Assembly: GCA_016717265.1 (NCBI GenBank) | Contig: JADKFX010000001.1 | Coordinates: 3,732,501-3,796,500, forward strand | Length of the DNA stretch: 64,000 nucleotides | Source: Saprospiraceae bacterium | GTDB taxonomy: Bacteria > Bacteroidota > Bacteroidia > Chitinophagales > Saprospiraceae | Direction of reading: 5' to 3' | Shown: piece after piece, positions 48,617 through 57,315 of the stretch | Numbering within the stretch: position 1 is the first letter of the stretch | How the letters are laid out: the number at the start of each line of letters is the position of its first letter | The notes under the pieces: generated by a model | What the model saw: only the letters and a program-made list of their open reading frames with translations | Databases searched by the model: none | What the model was told of the DNA's origin: nothing | Program-made: the position numbers and the translations under genes

Positions 48617-48624
48617 TAGATTTG
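48617..48624 (+). promoter_or_regulatory. Candidate -7 box for the TonB-domain gene
   Basis: TAGATTTG matches TAnnTTTG and lies 52 bases before the GTG start at 48677. Confidence 0.4.
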
Positions 48625-48676
48625 TGCTACCCATGATCAGGGACCGAGTCCCGTTTTCAATATTCTAAATCAAACT

Positions 48677-49204
48677 GTGAAATGTAATCTTTACATATTG
48701 AGCATATTTTGCTATTTCTTGATCATTGGTAGCATGGTCGGTCAGTCTTTGGCATCCGTACAAAGGCATGGCCCTGAAATTGTTGGCGACCATATAGACA
48801 CCCTCCGCTATTTTAATAATGGTTCTGAAAAAGAAGACTTCAAGTTAGTTAAAGCTACTTTATATAAAAAGGTCGATAAAATGCCCGTTTTGACAGGCTG
48901 TGAAACGGATGCAGACCCTGATGAATGCAGCAAAAAGAAACTCATAGATTTATTATATAACCATATAAAATATCCTGTGGAAGCTAAAAAGCTTCGGATA
49001 CAAGGTGTAGTTTATGCAAAATATATAGTGCGTACAGATGGAAGTCTTACGAATATTCGAATAGAAAGGGGTATCGGAGCTGGTTGTGACGAAGAAGTAT
49101 TGCAATTTATAAATATTCTTCCTAAATACATCCCAGGATATCAAGATGGTAAGGCCGTACCTGTTCAAATTACACTTCCCGTGAAATTTCGTTTAATGAA
49201 ATAA
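48677..49204 (+). CDS. Secreted TonB C-terminal domain protein
   Basis: The start codon is GTG, giving a signal peptide (MKCNLYILSIFCYFLIIGSMVGQ). The 175 residues end in a TonB C-terminal domain: HIKYPVEAKKLRIQGVVYAK, YIVRTDGSLTNIRIERGIG, DEEVLQFINILPKYIPGYQD, and VQITLPVKFRL. Unlike a real TonB it lacks the long Pro-rich spanner and TM anchor, as do many small Bacteroidota proteins that may bind other envelope proteins. Function is unknown. Confidence 0.82.
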   Translation: MKCNLYILSIFCYFLIIGSMVGQSLASVQRHGPEIVGDHIDTLRYFNNGSEKEDFKLVKATLYKKVDKMPVLTGCETDADPDECSKKKLIDLLYNHIKYPVEAKKLRIQGVVYAKYIVRTDGSLTNIRIERGIGAGCDEEVLQFINILPKYIPGYQDGKAVPVQITLPVKFRLMK

Positions 49205-49269
49205 GTGATTTGCTAATCCTCCAGAAGTGTAATCCTTAAACTATTGAATAGGTAGCCAGGCTTTCAATA

Positions 49270-50037
49270 TTATAGTAGTTTAATTCCTTCCTTCGCTGGC
49301 TCTGCATATTTTCCATTTCCAGTTTTCAATTGCTCTAAAAGTATTTTAGCTTGAGCCGGGTTTTTATCCGATTTTAATAAACAAAGGATATAATACCATT
49401 TTACTTCATCTGAAAATTCTAGATTTTGGATTTCATTTAGTTTTACAAAATGGAGTTTTGCGGCATCGAATTGGCTAAGATGCATTTGAGAAAGTGCCAA
49501 ATAAAACCGAGCTGCATGATCTTCTGGATAATGCATTGTATACGCTTCTAAAATACGGACTGCTTCAATAAACTCCTTTTTCTCATAATGATCTAAACCT
49601 TTTAATATTGAATCTCTTGATTCTATATTTAAATCGATCATTCCATATTTCGACAAATTATCCTTAACGATATCCAAATAATCCGATTCTTGATGAAAGT
49701 TTTGAACATAAAAATGATCTACAGAAATTGATTTTTTTAATAGAAAAAAATAAGCTACAATTAAAATAATCAATCCAGCCGCAATTCGTACCCAGGTTTT
49801 ACTAAATAAATTCATAGTTTTAAAACCTCCACTATTTAAATTCGATAAAGGGTATGTCTTTAAACCTGATTCCGAATTTTGAATCGCCATTTTTATTCTA
49901 CCTTTCTCTTCAATAGAGGATTGATGCTTGATTGCCTTAACAGAATTATAGACATCTAACTCTTCTTCTGTAAGTCTTGAGACATCCCTTTCGGGGCCCA
50001 TTTTTTTGATAATATCAGCATAATCCAATGGTTCCAT
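49270..50037 (-). CDS. TPR membrane protein, probable ECF-sigma partner
   Basis: The product has 255 residues: about 80 cytoplasmic residues (MEPLDYADIIKKMGPERD), one TM helix near residues 83-100 (VRIAAGLIILIVAYFFLL), then an outside part with TPR-like helices (ILEAYTMHYPEDHAARFYLA, ALSQMHLSQFDAAKLHFVK). It starts 9 bases after the ECF sigma gene on the same strand. The arrangement (sigma, then single-TM protein with sensor-like repeats outside) fits an anti-sigma or sigma-modulating factor, inferred from context. No zinc-binding anti-sigma motif is visible. Confidence 0.7.
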   Translation of the reverse strand: MEPLDYADIIKKMGPERDVSRLTEEELDVYNSVKAIKHQSSIEEKGRIKMAIQNSESGLKTYPLSNLNSGGFKTMNLFSKTWVRIAAGLIILIVAYFFLLKKSISVDHFYVQNFHQESDYLDIVKDNLSKYGMIDLNIESRDSILKGLDHYEKKEFIEAVRILEAYTMHYPEDHAARFYLALSQMHLSQFDAAKLHFVKLNEIQNLEFSDEVKWYYILCLLKSDKNPAQAKILLEQLKTGNGKYAEPAKEGIKLL

Positions 50038-50046
50038 AGCTATAAA

Positions 50047-50616
50047 TTATTTATCATTAATCATTTTATTTTTAAGTTCTTTCATACATCTGAATTTCTT
50101 TACCTTAATAAAATCATAGGTATAATTCATTTTTTTTGAAATCTCATCTAAAGATTTATTGAAATAATAATATTCCGTTAATAAAGTTTTACACTCTACA
50201 CCCAGCACTTCAAATTGCTTTGCTAGTTTTTCCTGGCGCTCATTTTCTAATTCCATGGTTTCACATTCTGAATCCATTAATTGAATCCATTGTTCTGATA
50301 AACCATCAAGATTTTCTACATGCTTCATTTTATTATTTCTTAATTGTCGCAACCAAAGATTGCGGACAATCGATAGAAAATAATTTTGAATACTACTACT
50401 CAATTGAAATTCTGGCTTCCGGATATTATTTAAAAAAGCAATCATGCTATCCTGAAACAAATCCTGAGCATCTTCAAAATTTCCACTATTATTATTCACA
50501 TAGCTGGAAACAGACCGAAATGTCTTCAAATGAATTTCTTTAAATCCTTTTGAATCACCGTTCTTTAATAACTCCAATAATTCCGAGTCATCAATCATCG
50601 ATGTTTTAATTTTCAT
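50047..50616 (-). CDS. ECF RNA-polymerase sigma factor
   Basis: The ATG at 50616 (MKIKTSMIDDSELLELL) is preferred over a TTG upstream. The 189 residues show region 2 (FEDAQDLFQDSMIAFLNN, FLSIVRNLWLRQLR) and region 4 (LTEYYYFNKSLDEISKKM with DFIKVKKFRCMKELK). The gene is divergent from the M48-like peptidase gene, with an AT-rich inverted repeat in between, and is followed by a TPR membrane partner. It may control the caspase/protease locus, but no recognition sequence has been proven. Confidence 0.88.
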   Translation of the reverse strand: MKIKTSMIDDSELLELLKNGDSKGFKEIHLKTFRSVSSYVNNNSGNFEDAQDLFQDSMIAFLNNIRKPEFQLSSSIQNYFLSIVRNLWLRQLRNNKMKHVENLDGLSEQWIQLMDSECETMELENERQEKLAKQFEVLGVECKTLLTEYYYFNKSLDEISKKMNYTYDFIKVKKFRCMKELKNKMINDK

Positions 50617-50724
50617 TTCTATATACAATTAACTAAGCTCAAGTTATCACCAATCTTGAAATATTTATTTGGAAAGCATATATATTTTAATATTAATATT
50701 ATTTATAATGTATATATATCTATT

Positions 50725-50756
50725 TTATAATATTTTATATATATATAATATTATAA
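50725..50756. repeat. Perfect 10-base inverted repeat in AT-only DNA
   Basis: TTATAATATT and AATATTATAA flank a 12-base AT spacer, within an almost pure A/T stretch from about 50677 to 50756. It lies between the divergent ECF sigma and M48-like genes, 66 bases before the M48-like promoter box. It could be an operator or simply a low-complexity hairpin. Confidence 0.5.
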
Positions 50757-50821
50757 AGTCTTGTCTGCTTTTAAACTGATAACCATTCTATAAATCCTGA
50801 TATATATACACAGGCATCCTC

Positions 50822-50829
50822 TAACTTTG
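50822..50829 (+). promoter_or_regulatory. -7 box four bases before the M48-like gene
   Basis: TAACTTTG matches TAnnTTTG; only TAGC separates it from the ATG at 50834, so the transcript would be leaderless. Confidence 0.5.
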
Positions 50830-50833
50830 TAGC

Positions 50834-52378
50834 ATGAAAAGGTTTCAGTTTTTATGGATTATTTCAATACTGAGTATACCAGTCCTTGGGATAGCCTCTA
50901 ATCCACAAAAAACTGCGCAAAAGGTATTGCATAAACTGTATATGGCAAATGGCAATTTCCAGCGCAAGATACCAACGATAGAATTGATAAATCAACAACA
51001 AAATATTGCTGTTTACATTAAGAAAAAGAATCTTATCCAATTAGAAATAAAAGCTTTCCAGCTTTGCAGTTCGTTTGGTAAAGATTCATTGGATGCACTT
51101 GCCTTTATATTGTCACATGAACTCGTGCATGCAATTCAACCATCCAATAATGTTGACGAAACTAGTTTTATTAGTTACCACAAGAGCTTTAAAAGTTCCT
51201 TAGAAATTGAAAGAAATGCAGACATTCAAGGAATTTTTATTAGTTATTTAGCCGGCTACAAAACGATTCACATGTTGCCTGAAATAATTGAAAGGATGTA
51301 TACAATATATCAGCTAAAAGATAAGATTATTAAAGGATACCCTACCGAACTTGAGCGAAAAACTGCAGCTGAAATTGTTATTTCTCAAGCAAACAAGCTA
51401 ATAGAACTATTTGAATTAGCAAATGAACTTCATGCGATTTCACAATTTCAATATGCTATTCAGTGTCTGGAATATATTTCCAAATACTATCACGGAAAAG
51501 AAATTTACAATAATTTAGGGATCAATTATCTACTCTTAGGTATCAACATTCCCTCAAAACAGTTAGAATCATTTGTCTATTCCATTGAACTTGATTTTAA
51601 TATCCGTATTAAAAAACCAAAACCAGCCAGAGGCGATGATTATATTGATCCACTAGAAATCCTGGAGCAACAACAACATTTCCGCAAAGCAAAAGATTAT
51701 TTTCAAAAAGCTAAAAAATTAGATCCTCAATATTATCATGCAGATCTCAATCAGTTTTCTACCTATATAATGTTAAATGAAATATCGAATGCCCAACAAT
51801 ACTACAACGATCACTTAAAACTAATAAAAAGCAAGGATGTAAATTTTACTGATAAATTGTTATTAACCAAGGGTATACTTTCTGCAAAAACTACCCATAA
51901 ACAAGAAGCAATCACCATTTGGACAAGCTTACTAAATTCAAAGGATCTCATTTTAAGAAGTCAGGCAAAACAAAATTTAATTTCAATTAATGTATTGACT
52001 TCATTAAAAAACACCCATGAACAAAATAATTGTCAGGATTTTATTCCAATAGACATTAATGATGCTAAGCTCAATATACAAAGTACGCCAACGGAAGAAT
52101 GGATCCAAATGGATACGAGTTTTCAATTACGAAAAAAACAATTAATGAACTCAACGCTTTATTCATTTGTTGAAGACGGAATCATGTACCTAAATATTCA
52201 GAGAATAAATCTTAACTCCAATCCTAAAATAAATACAAAAGATAAAACATTTATATCAATTGGCAATAAACTTAGAATTATGAATTGCCCAAATGAAAAT
52301 ACTGCTTATATTGTTAACGAACAGGAATTGGTTAAATATATACTCAGGTACTATATGTTTCTAAGTCCAAACCCATAA
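50834..52378 (+). CDS. Secreted M48-like zinc metalloprotease with TPR-like C-terminus
   Basis: The product has 514 residues. A signal peptide (MKRFQFLWIISILSIPVLG) precedes a gluzincin domain: HELVH at residues 95-99 (zinc His residues and catalytic Glu) and EIERNADIQGIFISYLAGY, the downstream Glu ligand in an ExxxD context. The second half has TPR-like helices (QFQYAIQCLEYISKYY, HFRKAKDYFQKAKKL). The order signal-M48-TPR is like BepA-type periplasmic chaperone/proteases. A longer paralogue with the same layout lies at 58603-60237. It stands at the left edge of the caspase cluster and faces away from the ECF sigma gene. Confidence 0.82.
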   Translation: MKRFQFLWIISILSIPVLGIASNPQKTAQKVLHKLYMANGNFQRKIPTIELINQQQNIAVYIKKKNLIQLEIKAFQLCSSFGKDSLDALAFILSHELVHAIQPSNNVDETSFISYHKSFKSSLEIERNADIQGIFISYLAGYKTIHMLPEIIERMYTIYQLKDKIIKGYPTELERKTAAEIVISQANKLIELFELANELHAISQFQYAIQCLEYISKYYHGKEIYNNLGINYLLLGINIPSKQLESFVYSIELDFNIRIKKPKPARGDDYIDPLEILEQQQHFRKAKDYFQKAKKLDPQYYHADLNQFSTYIMLNEISNAQQYYNDHLKLIKSKDVNFTDKLLLTKGILSAKTTHKQEAITIWTSLLNSKDLILRSQAKQNLISINVLTSLKNTHEQNNCQDFIPIDINDAKLNIQSTPTEEWIQMDTSFQLRKKQLMNSTLYSFVEDGIMYLNIQRINLNSNPKINTKDKTFISIGNKLRIMNCPNENTAYIVNEQELVKYILRYYMFLSPNP

Positions 52379-52532
52379 ATTATAGGTTTAAAATGATACA
52401 TTTTAATAAAATAATACCTTGGTTACCGAATACTTCTCTATCTATATTAAGGAATCTTGAATTTTTTGCAATTTTCAGATTTCAAATAAATTTAAAACAT
52501 GTTTATATAATTGAAAATCCAAGGAACTACCC

Positions 52533-52540
52533 TACATTTG
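52533..52540 (+). promoter_or_regulatory. Promoter of the kinase-caspase gene
   Basis: TACATTTG matches TAnnTTTG and a TTG (52511-52513) stands 19 bases upstream, the spacing of a Bacteroidota -33/-7 pair. The leader would be about 60 bases and contains the AACTAAA repeats. Confidence 0.55.
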
Positions 52541-52542
52541 AT

Positions 52543-52563
52543 AACTAAAAACTAAAAACTAAA
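52543..52563 (+). repeat. Three tandem AACTAAA units in the leader of the kinase-caspase gene
   Basis: Three perfect 7-base copies follow the promoter box, and a similar AACTAAAA directly precedes the ATG at 52607. They could affect translation or expression level by slippage; function unknown. Confidence 0.6.
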
Positions 52564-52606
52564 AATAAATGACTTTGTTCAGACAACGTAAGGATTAAAA
52601 CTAAAA

Positions 52607-54355
52607 ATGGAAATCTTAACAAAACGTATTTTCGGAAATTACACCCTACAGGAATATTTAGGAAGCGGAAGTTTCTCTTCGGTATATATTGCCACCCATA
52701 ATTATACCAAAGAACAGGTAGCTTTAAAAGTAGCACATTCAACAGATATAAAGCTCATTGAGGAATTTAATCATATTGTTAAAACCGGATTAAAAGGCCT
52801 TTTAAAAATTCAGCACCCGAATATTATAGGCATCAAAGAATACTTTATTTCAAGTGAAAACAATACAAGTCACTTTGTAATGGTATTAGAATTAATAAAA
52901 GGAAACTCATTGGATAAAATTCCAAACATTAACTCCTTAAGCGTTCAGAATAAACTTAACTTATTTATTAAAATTTGTAATGCCATTCAATTTGCTCATG
53001 AATTTGAATATTTGGATTCAAATGAATATCACTCCTACAAAATAAAAGGTATTTATCATGGTGACATCAAGCCAAATAATATTATGGTTACGCCAGATTT
53101 AGATCCCAAAATAATCGACTTTTCCTTCCTTAATTTAAAGAAAATATCTGGAGAAAATGAGCCTCATATTGGAAATAAAGAAGTCAATACCGGAGCTTTT
53201 GGCACAACCGGTTTTATGGCTCCTGAACAAGAAACTTTAGGGGTAATTAATGAGAAAACGGATATCTACGCATTAGGCATTGTATTAAAGCAATTGATTT
53301 ATGGATTTAAATACGAAAATCCTGGAATTAAAAATACACTCCATACAAATATTAATAAAATTATTGCAAAAGCAACTCATTTAAATCCAAATAGTCGATA
53401 TGATTCTGTTTTATGCCTAAGAAAAGATATTGTGCATTTAAATTCATCTTTTTTAATTCGGCATAAATGGAAGGCTTTATCCATAGCATGTACATTTTTA
53501 ATACTTGTGTATTTTCTTTTCAATACTAACAATGGTTCTTCATTTACTGTATTTAGTAAGAATATCCAGGAATTAAATAATGATAATCAACGAGGGGTCA
53601 AATCAAAAAATGAAAATTTAAGTAATATTGATTTGAGTAAAAATAAATATTATGCTTTATTGATTGGTAATAATGAATATCGACATTGGAAGGATTTAAA
53701 TTATCCTATTCAAGATGTGAACCAAATGAAAAATACCTTGCAATCAAAATATACTTTTGAAAAAGAGAATATTAAAATAGTTGAGAATGGAACTTATGAA
53801 ATTATATACAAAGCCTTTGAATCCTTTTCTGATAGTGGACCCAATACGTATTTATTAATTTATTATGCTGGCCACGGCAAATATGATACGGAAACAGATA
53901 AAGCTGCATTGATTCCTGTAGATTCAGAATTGAATTCAGATTCAAAAAATCTTACCAGCGATCTGATACGAGATTTACTTAAGAAAAGTAAAATTCACAA
54001 TATACTTTTCATTTCTGATGCCTGCTATTTAGGTGCTATGGCCTCCAGAGGGGAACACCATGATAGCATTGCAAAACATGATGTAAGTTCGTTCAAAAGC
54101 TTTGCATCTAAGCAATCCCGAAAATTTATTTCAAGTGGAGCAAAGGAAACGGTTCCTGACAAATCCTATTTTAATGAATATCTTATAAAGTATCTTAACA
54201 ACAATGAAAACGAATTCACTTTTGAATATACGATTTACAACGATATTATTGAACCTATTCGAAGAAATTCTTTGACAACGCCTGTTTATGGAGTATTTTT
54301 TGATACCAAAGATGAAGGCGGACACTTTTTTCTAATTAAAAGAAAAAATAAATAA
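52607..54355 (+). CDS. Ser/Thr protein kinase-TM-caspase (peptidase C14) fusion
   Basis: The product has 582 residues. The kinase domain covers about 10-275: LGSGSFSSV (Gly loop), ALK with Lys41, HGDIKPNN with catalytic Asp153, DFS with Asp171 in place of DFG, and FMAPEQE. A TM helix follows at about 289-307 (ALSIACTFLILVYFLF), then a caspase-fold domain from about 345: YYALLIGNNEYRHWKDLNYP, YYAGHGKYD with His423 and SDACYLGA with Cys473. With the kinase inside, the caspase would face the periplasm. HRD is HGD, so it is a non-RD kinase. The metacaspase-like DxCxSG motif is altered to DACYLG. It is plus-strand, between the two M48-like genes. It probably senses and signals across the membrane, by inference. 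Confidence 0.88.
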   Translation: MEILTKRIFGNYTLQEYLGSGSFSSVYIATHNYTKEQVALKVAHSTDIKLIEEFNHIVKTGLKGLLKIQHPNIIGIKEYFISSENNTSHFVMVLELIKGNSLDKIPNINSLSVQNKLNLFIKICNAIQFAHEFEYLDSNEYHSYKIKGIYHGDIKPNNIMVTPDLDPKIIDFSFLNLKKISGENEPHIGNKEVNTGAFGTTGFMAPEQETLGVINEKTDIYALGIVLKQLIYGFKYENPGIKNTLHTNINKIIAKATHLNPNSRYDSVLCLRKDIVHLNSSFLIRHKWKALSIACTFLILVYFLFNTNNGSSFTVFSKNIQELNNDNQRGVKSKNENLSNIDLSKNKYYALLIGNNEYRHWKDLNYPIQDVNQMKNTLQSKYTFEKENIKIVENGTYEIIYKAFESFSDSGPNTYLLIYYAGHGKYDTETDKAALIPVDSELNSDSKNLTSDLIRDLLKKSKIHNILFISDACYLGAMASRGEHHDSIAKHDVSSFKSFASKQSRKFISSGAKETVPDKSYFNEYLIKYLNNNENEFTFEYTIYNDIIEPIRRNSLTTPVYGVFFDTKDEGGHFFLIKRKNK

Positions 54356-54429
54356 ATCCTAATATCCGGAGTAGCTACCTTTTCATTTATTTGTTGAATT
54401 GCAAAAGTAGCATCATTGAAATAAGACTT

Positions 54430-54600
54430 CTATCCATTTCGATTCCTAATATTACTAAAATCAAAACATTGAATATTCAATCCTTTGGAAGTGTATTTTT
54501 TTGATTCGAAATTAAATTCGTCCCATTTAAATACGGATTGATTCATCAATCCTGCTACTTCAGCAATTAATTTTTGGATTAAATCAATCAATAGAATCAT
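54430..54600 (-). pseudogene. Small reading frame or gene remnant
   Basis: From an ATG at 54600 the minus strand reads MILLIDLIQKLIAEVAGLM, NQSVFKWDEFNFESKKYTS and KGLNIQCFDFSNIRNRNG, then TAG at 54430. After the TAG the same frame still looks like protein (KSYFNDATFAIQQINEKVAT). It may be a 56-residue protein or the remnant of a longer gene. No family was recognised. The rest of the gap 54356-54675 shows nothing else. Confidence 0.35.
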
Positions 54601-54675
54601 ATTGCACTGACATGCTACCTAAGCAAAAGGACATAACTCCTAAAATAACAATTTTTAAATTATAAAACCAATACT

Positions 54676-55107
54676 ATGAAAAACGCAAATCAACTATGTG
54701 GATTCCTTTTATGCATAATCATTTCTGCCTCTTGTTCTAAATCCAATAATTCCATTAATTCAAACCCTGCAAAAATTTCAAGTACCCTCATACAGGGAAA
54801 TTGGAAAATCAGTTTGTTTAAAGAAGATCAAATGGATGAAACCTCTATTTTTAAATTCTACTCATTTACATTTTCAAATAGTGGCAATGTTTCAGTGCAA
54901 TCAACTACCAAAACTCAATCTGGCAGTTGGAAAATACTCGTAGATGATAGCCAAGAAAAATTACAATTAGATTTTACAAATCAGGAACCCTTGAGAGAAC
55001 TCAATGAAGATTGGGAAATTCTGGAAGCGACTACAAATAAAATTCGATTACAGCATATTAGTGGTGGAAATGGGACTATAGATTTCGTAATATTTGAAAA
55101 AAATTGA
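54676..55107 (+). CDS. Small lipoprotein, lipocalin-like
   Basis: The product has 143 residues. A signal and lipobox (IISASC, Cys20) mark a lipoprotein. The mature part reads ISSTLIQGNWKISLFKEDQM, FYSFTFSNSGNVSVQSTT and SGSWKILVDDSQEKLQLDF, the strand pattern of lipocalin-like (DUF4923/DUF5004-type) proteins in Bacteroidota. No enzymatic residues are apparent. It converges with the caspase-TPR gene; whether it belongs to the protease cluster is unclear. Confidence 0.7.
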   Translation: MKNANQLCGFLLCIIISASCSKSNNSINSNPAKISSTLIQGNWKISLFKEDQMDETSIFKFYSFTFSNSGNVSVQSTTKTQSGSWKILVDDSQEKLQLDFTNQEPLRELNEDWEILEATTNKIRLQHISGGNGTIDFVIFEKN

Positions 55108-55272
55108 TTCGTTTTAAATCCCTGACGAAATAATAATTGACGTGAATACTTTTAAAATATAAATTTGGAAATACCATAAATTGCAAGGATATCAAAATGA
55201 AATGTCTCAGGATATTTCAAAAAGAATTTATATCGATACATCCTAAATTGTCAGCTTTATAAAAATATTCAA

Positions 55273-57294
55273 TTATTGAAAGTATTTTTTCTTTAATTCA
55301 ATATACTTTGGGTTAGTCAAAACTGTTTTCAAATCAGTATCTGTTTCTAATTCATTAAATTCTTTAAATCCAAGTTCAAATGACATCTCCAGAGCTTGTA
55401 AGGCTTTCTCTTCCTTACCTTGAATATTATAAACACAGGCTAAATTATAATATACCCAAGGATCCTTTTCCATAAGTTGACTATATTTTATCCAAGCATA
55501 TTCCGCTTGTGTATTATTTCCAAGATTCTTGAACATCAAACCTAATTGAAACAAAGCATTAAAATAAAGACTATCCAATTGAAAAGTAGTTGCAAAATGT
55601 TCACTTGCTTTATTCCAGTCGGATTGCAGTTCGTATGCTTTTCCCAAATTATAATGTGAAATGGGAGAACTTGGATCCATAGTGATTGCTTTTTGACCAT
55701 ACTGAATTGCCTTTGCGGCATTTCCTAAATCAACATAAGTTATACATAAATTTGCCCAAGGAAAAACCCATTTAGGAGATTGGTAACTTGCTTTATTAAA
55801 AAACTCAATTGCCCGTTGAAAATTATTAAATCTCCTTTCTAGCAGTCCAAGTTCGTTATATGCATAGGCGGCATTGGAATCTAATTGAATTGTTTTCATT
55901 TGTTCAGCATATGCCTGACGAATTAAAATAGAATCTTTTTTGCGTTCCCCTTCAAAGCGTTTATTTAAACCTGTAAAATAATGTTCCCGGGCTTTAATAG
56001 TCGTATATAAAAAGTGGGTTTGGCCTAATAACTCAGCAGCTTTATTTAAATAGATTGGAAATTTTTCATATCGATCATCGAAACTCCACCGTTTGCGTAA
56101 TTCCTTAGGATCTGCTTTCAAATAATCGTTCATTGCTTGTTGTGCATCATCTTGTAAAGCAGCTGCCAAATTACTTTGAATCATAACCTGTTCTGAAGCA
56201 ATAAATGGTTTGTCTTTGATTTGTTGAAATAGGCTAAAAGCTGAATTTTCTTCTGGAAATATCAAATGACCTTCCTTAAGTGCCTTTTTAAACTTTGCAT
56301 ATTTTTCCAAAAGAATTGGATCTACAGTGACTTTACTTTCTTCTTTTGTTTTTTGATCCACACTTGCAACAAAACCTGTAGCATAATTTTCTATTTGTTC
56401 ATGATTTTTTAAAGCTAACAAACTCGGTTGATCCACTGTACTAATGGTGATACTTTTTGTACCTATCGTTAATGGAATCTGACTTCTCGGCGAAGTTGCT
56501 TCAGTCACTTTATCTCCCAAATAACGTTCAATTTCAAATAGTGTAACACTGCCATCTTTATTACTGTCTGCAAGTCCGGTTAAACCATTTAATAAGAAAT
56601 ATGAAAACACACCTCTTCCTCCACCCCACTCAGAACCTTCTAATGATAGTTCGTCTGGTTGGCATGACATGATTTTAATTTCATTAGCATATTGTTTTGC
56701 CAAATTTGCAGCAGTCGCCTGACTTCCCCCAATTTCACTTCCGGCAAGTTTACCAGATCTACAAGCATCCGTAATGACAACAACTTTTGCCTTCATTTGA
56801 ATAGATAATGTAGAAATAATTTCCTGGAGATATACCAAGCCAAAAGTTCCACCACCCATATAAACTTTCGCAGGAGAATCCCAACACAATAAAAAGCCTG
56901 GCTGTGTTATGGTTTTTCTTTCAACATCCCCGTGACCAGAAAAATAAATAATTGCCTGATCCCCTTCTTTCACATTTTCCATAAGCCAATCTAATGCGGA
57001 TGCAAATTGACCAGCAGTTGCTTTTTCATTCAACAAACTAACGATATGTGACTCCTCAATTTTGCCACCTGCAGGACTTTTTAAATATGCAACAAAAGAA
57101 GCTGCATCAACATGAGCATAGGCTAAATCCGGAATATCTGGATTTTGGTAATCTGAAATACCTACCACAACAGCCCATGTTTTACCTGTTCCCTCTTTTA
57201 CTTTGCCACCTGCAGGTGCAATCCCTTTTGAATTCTGTGCTAATACACTTAAGACTCCAATCCAAATGCAAAAACTAACCAGAATCCTTTTCAT
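55273..57294 (-). CDS. Secreted caspase (peptidase C14) with EF-hand and TPR repeats
   Basis: The product has 673 residues. After a signal peptide (MKRILVSFCIWIGVLSVLAQ) the caspase domain starts at KTWAVVVGISDYQNP; the dyad is His121 in YFSGHGDVE and Cys178 in TDACRSGKL. The acidic residue before ACRSG suggests cleavage after basic residues, as in metacaspases. An EF-hand (DSNKDGSVTLFE, residues 243-254) lies at the end of the caspase domain, so calcium may activate it. From about residue 450 there are TPRs (NNFQRAIEFFNKASYQSPKW, AAKAIQYGQKAITMDPSSPI and others). It is the last gene of the operon starting at 60237, 21 bases after the GWG-repeat gene. Confidence 0.88.
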   Translation of the reverse strand: MKRILVSFCIWIGVLSVLAQNSKGIAPAGGKVKEGTGKTWAVVVGISDYQNPDIPDLAYAHVDAASFVAYLKSPAGGKIEESHIVSLLNEKATAGQFASALDWLMENVKEGDQAIIYFSGHGDVERKTITQPGFLLCWDSPAKVYMGGGTFGLVYLQEIISTLSIQMKAKVVVITDACRSGKLAGSEIGGSQATAANLAKQYANEIKIMSCQPDELSLEGSEWGGGRGVFSYFLLNGLTGLADSNKDGSVTLFEIERYLGDKVTEATSPRSQIPLTIGTKSITISTVDQPSLLALKNHEQIENYATGFVASVDQKTKEESKVTVDPILLEKYAKFKKALKEGHLIFPEENSAFSLFQQIKDKPFIASEQVMIQSNLAAALQDDAQQAMNDYLKADPKELRKRWSFDDRYEKFPIYLNKAAELLGQTHFLYTTIKAREHYFTGLNKRFEGERKKDSILIRQAYAEQMKTIQLDSNAAYAYNELGLLERRFNNFQRAIEFFNKASYQSPKWVFPWANLCITYVDLGNAAKAIQYGQKAITMDPSSPISHYNLGKAYELQSDWNKASEHFATTFQLDSLYFNALFQLGLMFKNLGNNTQAEYAWIKYSQLMEKDPWVYYNLACVYNIQGKEEKALQALEMSFELGFKEFNELETDTDLKTVLTNPKYIELKKKYFQ

Positions 57295-57315
57295 TATGAA
57301 CTAAAATTAATTTAA

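Noticed and set aside
3008..54600. Stop-codon reassignment or general readthrough to explain several in-frame stops
   Set aside because: Both TAA and TAG end many intact genes in this window at the expected places, so neither codon is generally read as an amino acid.
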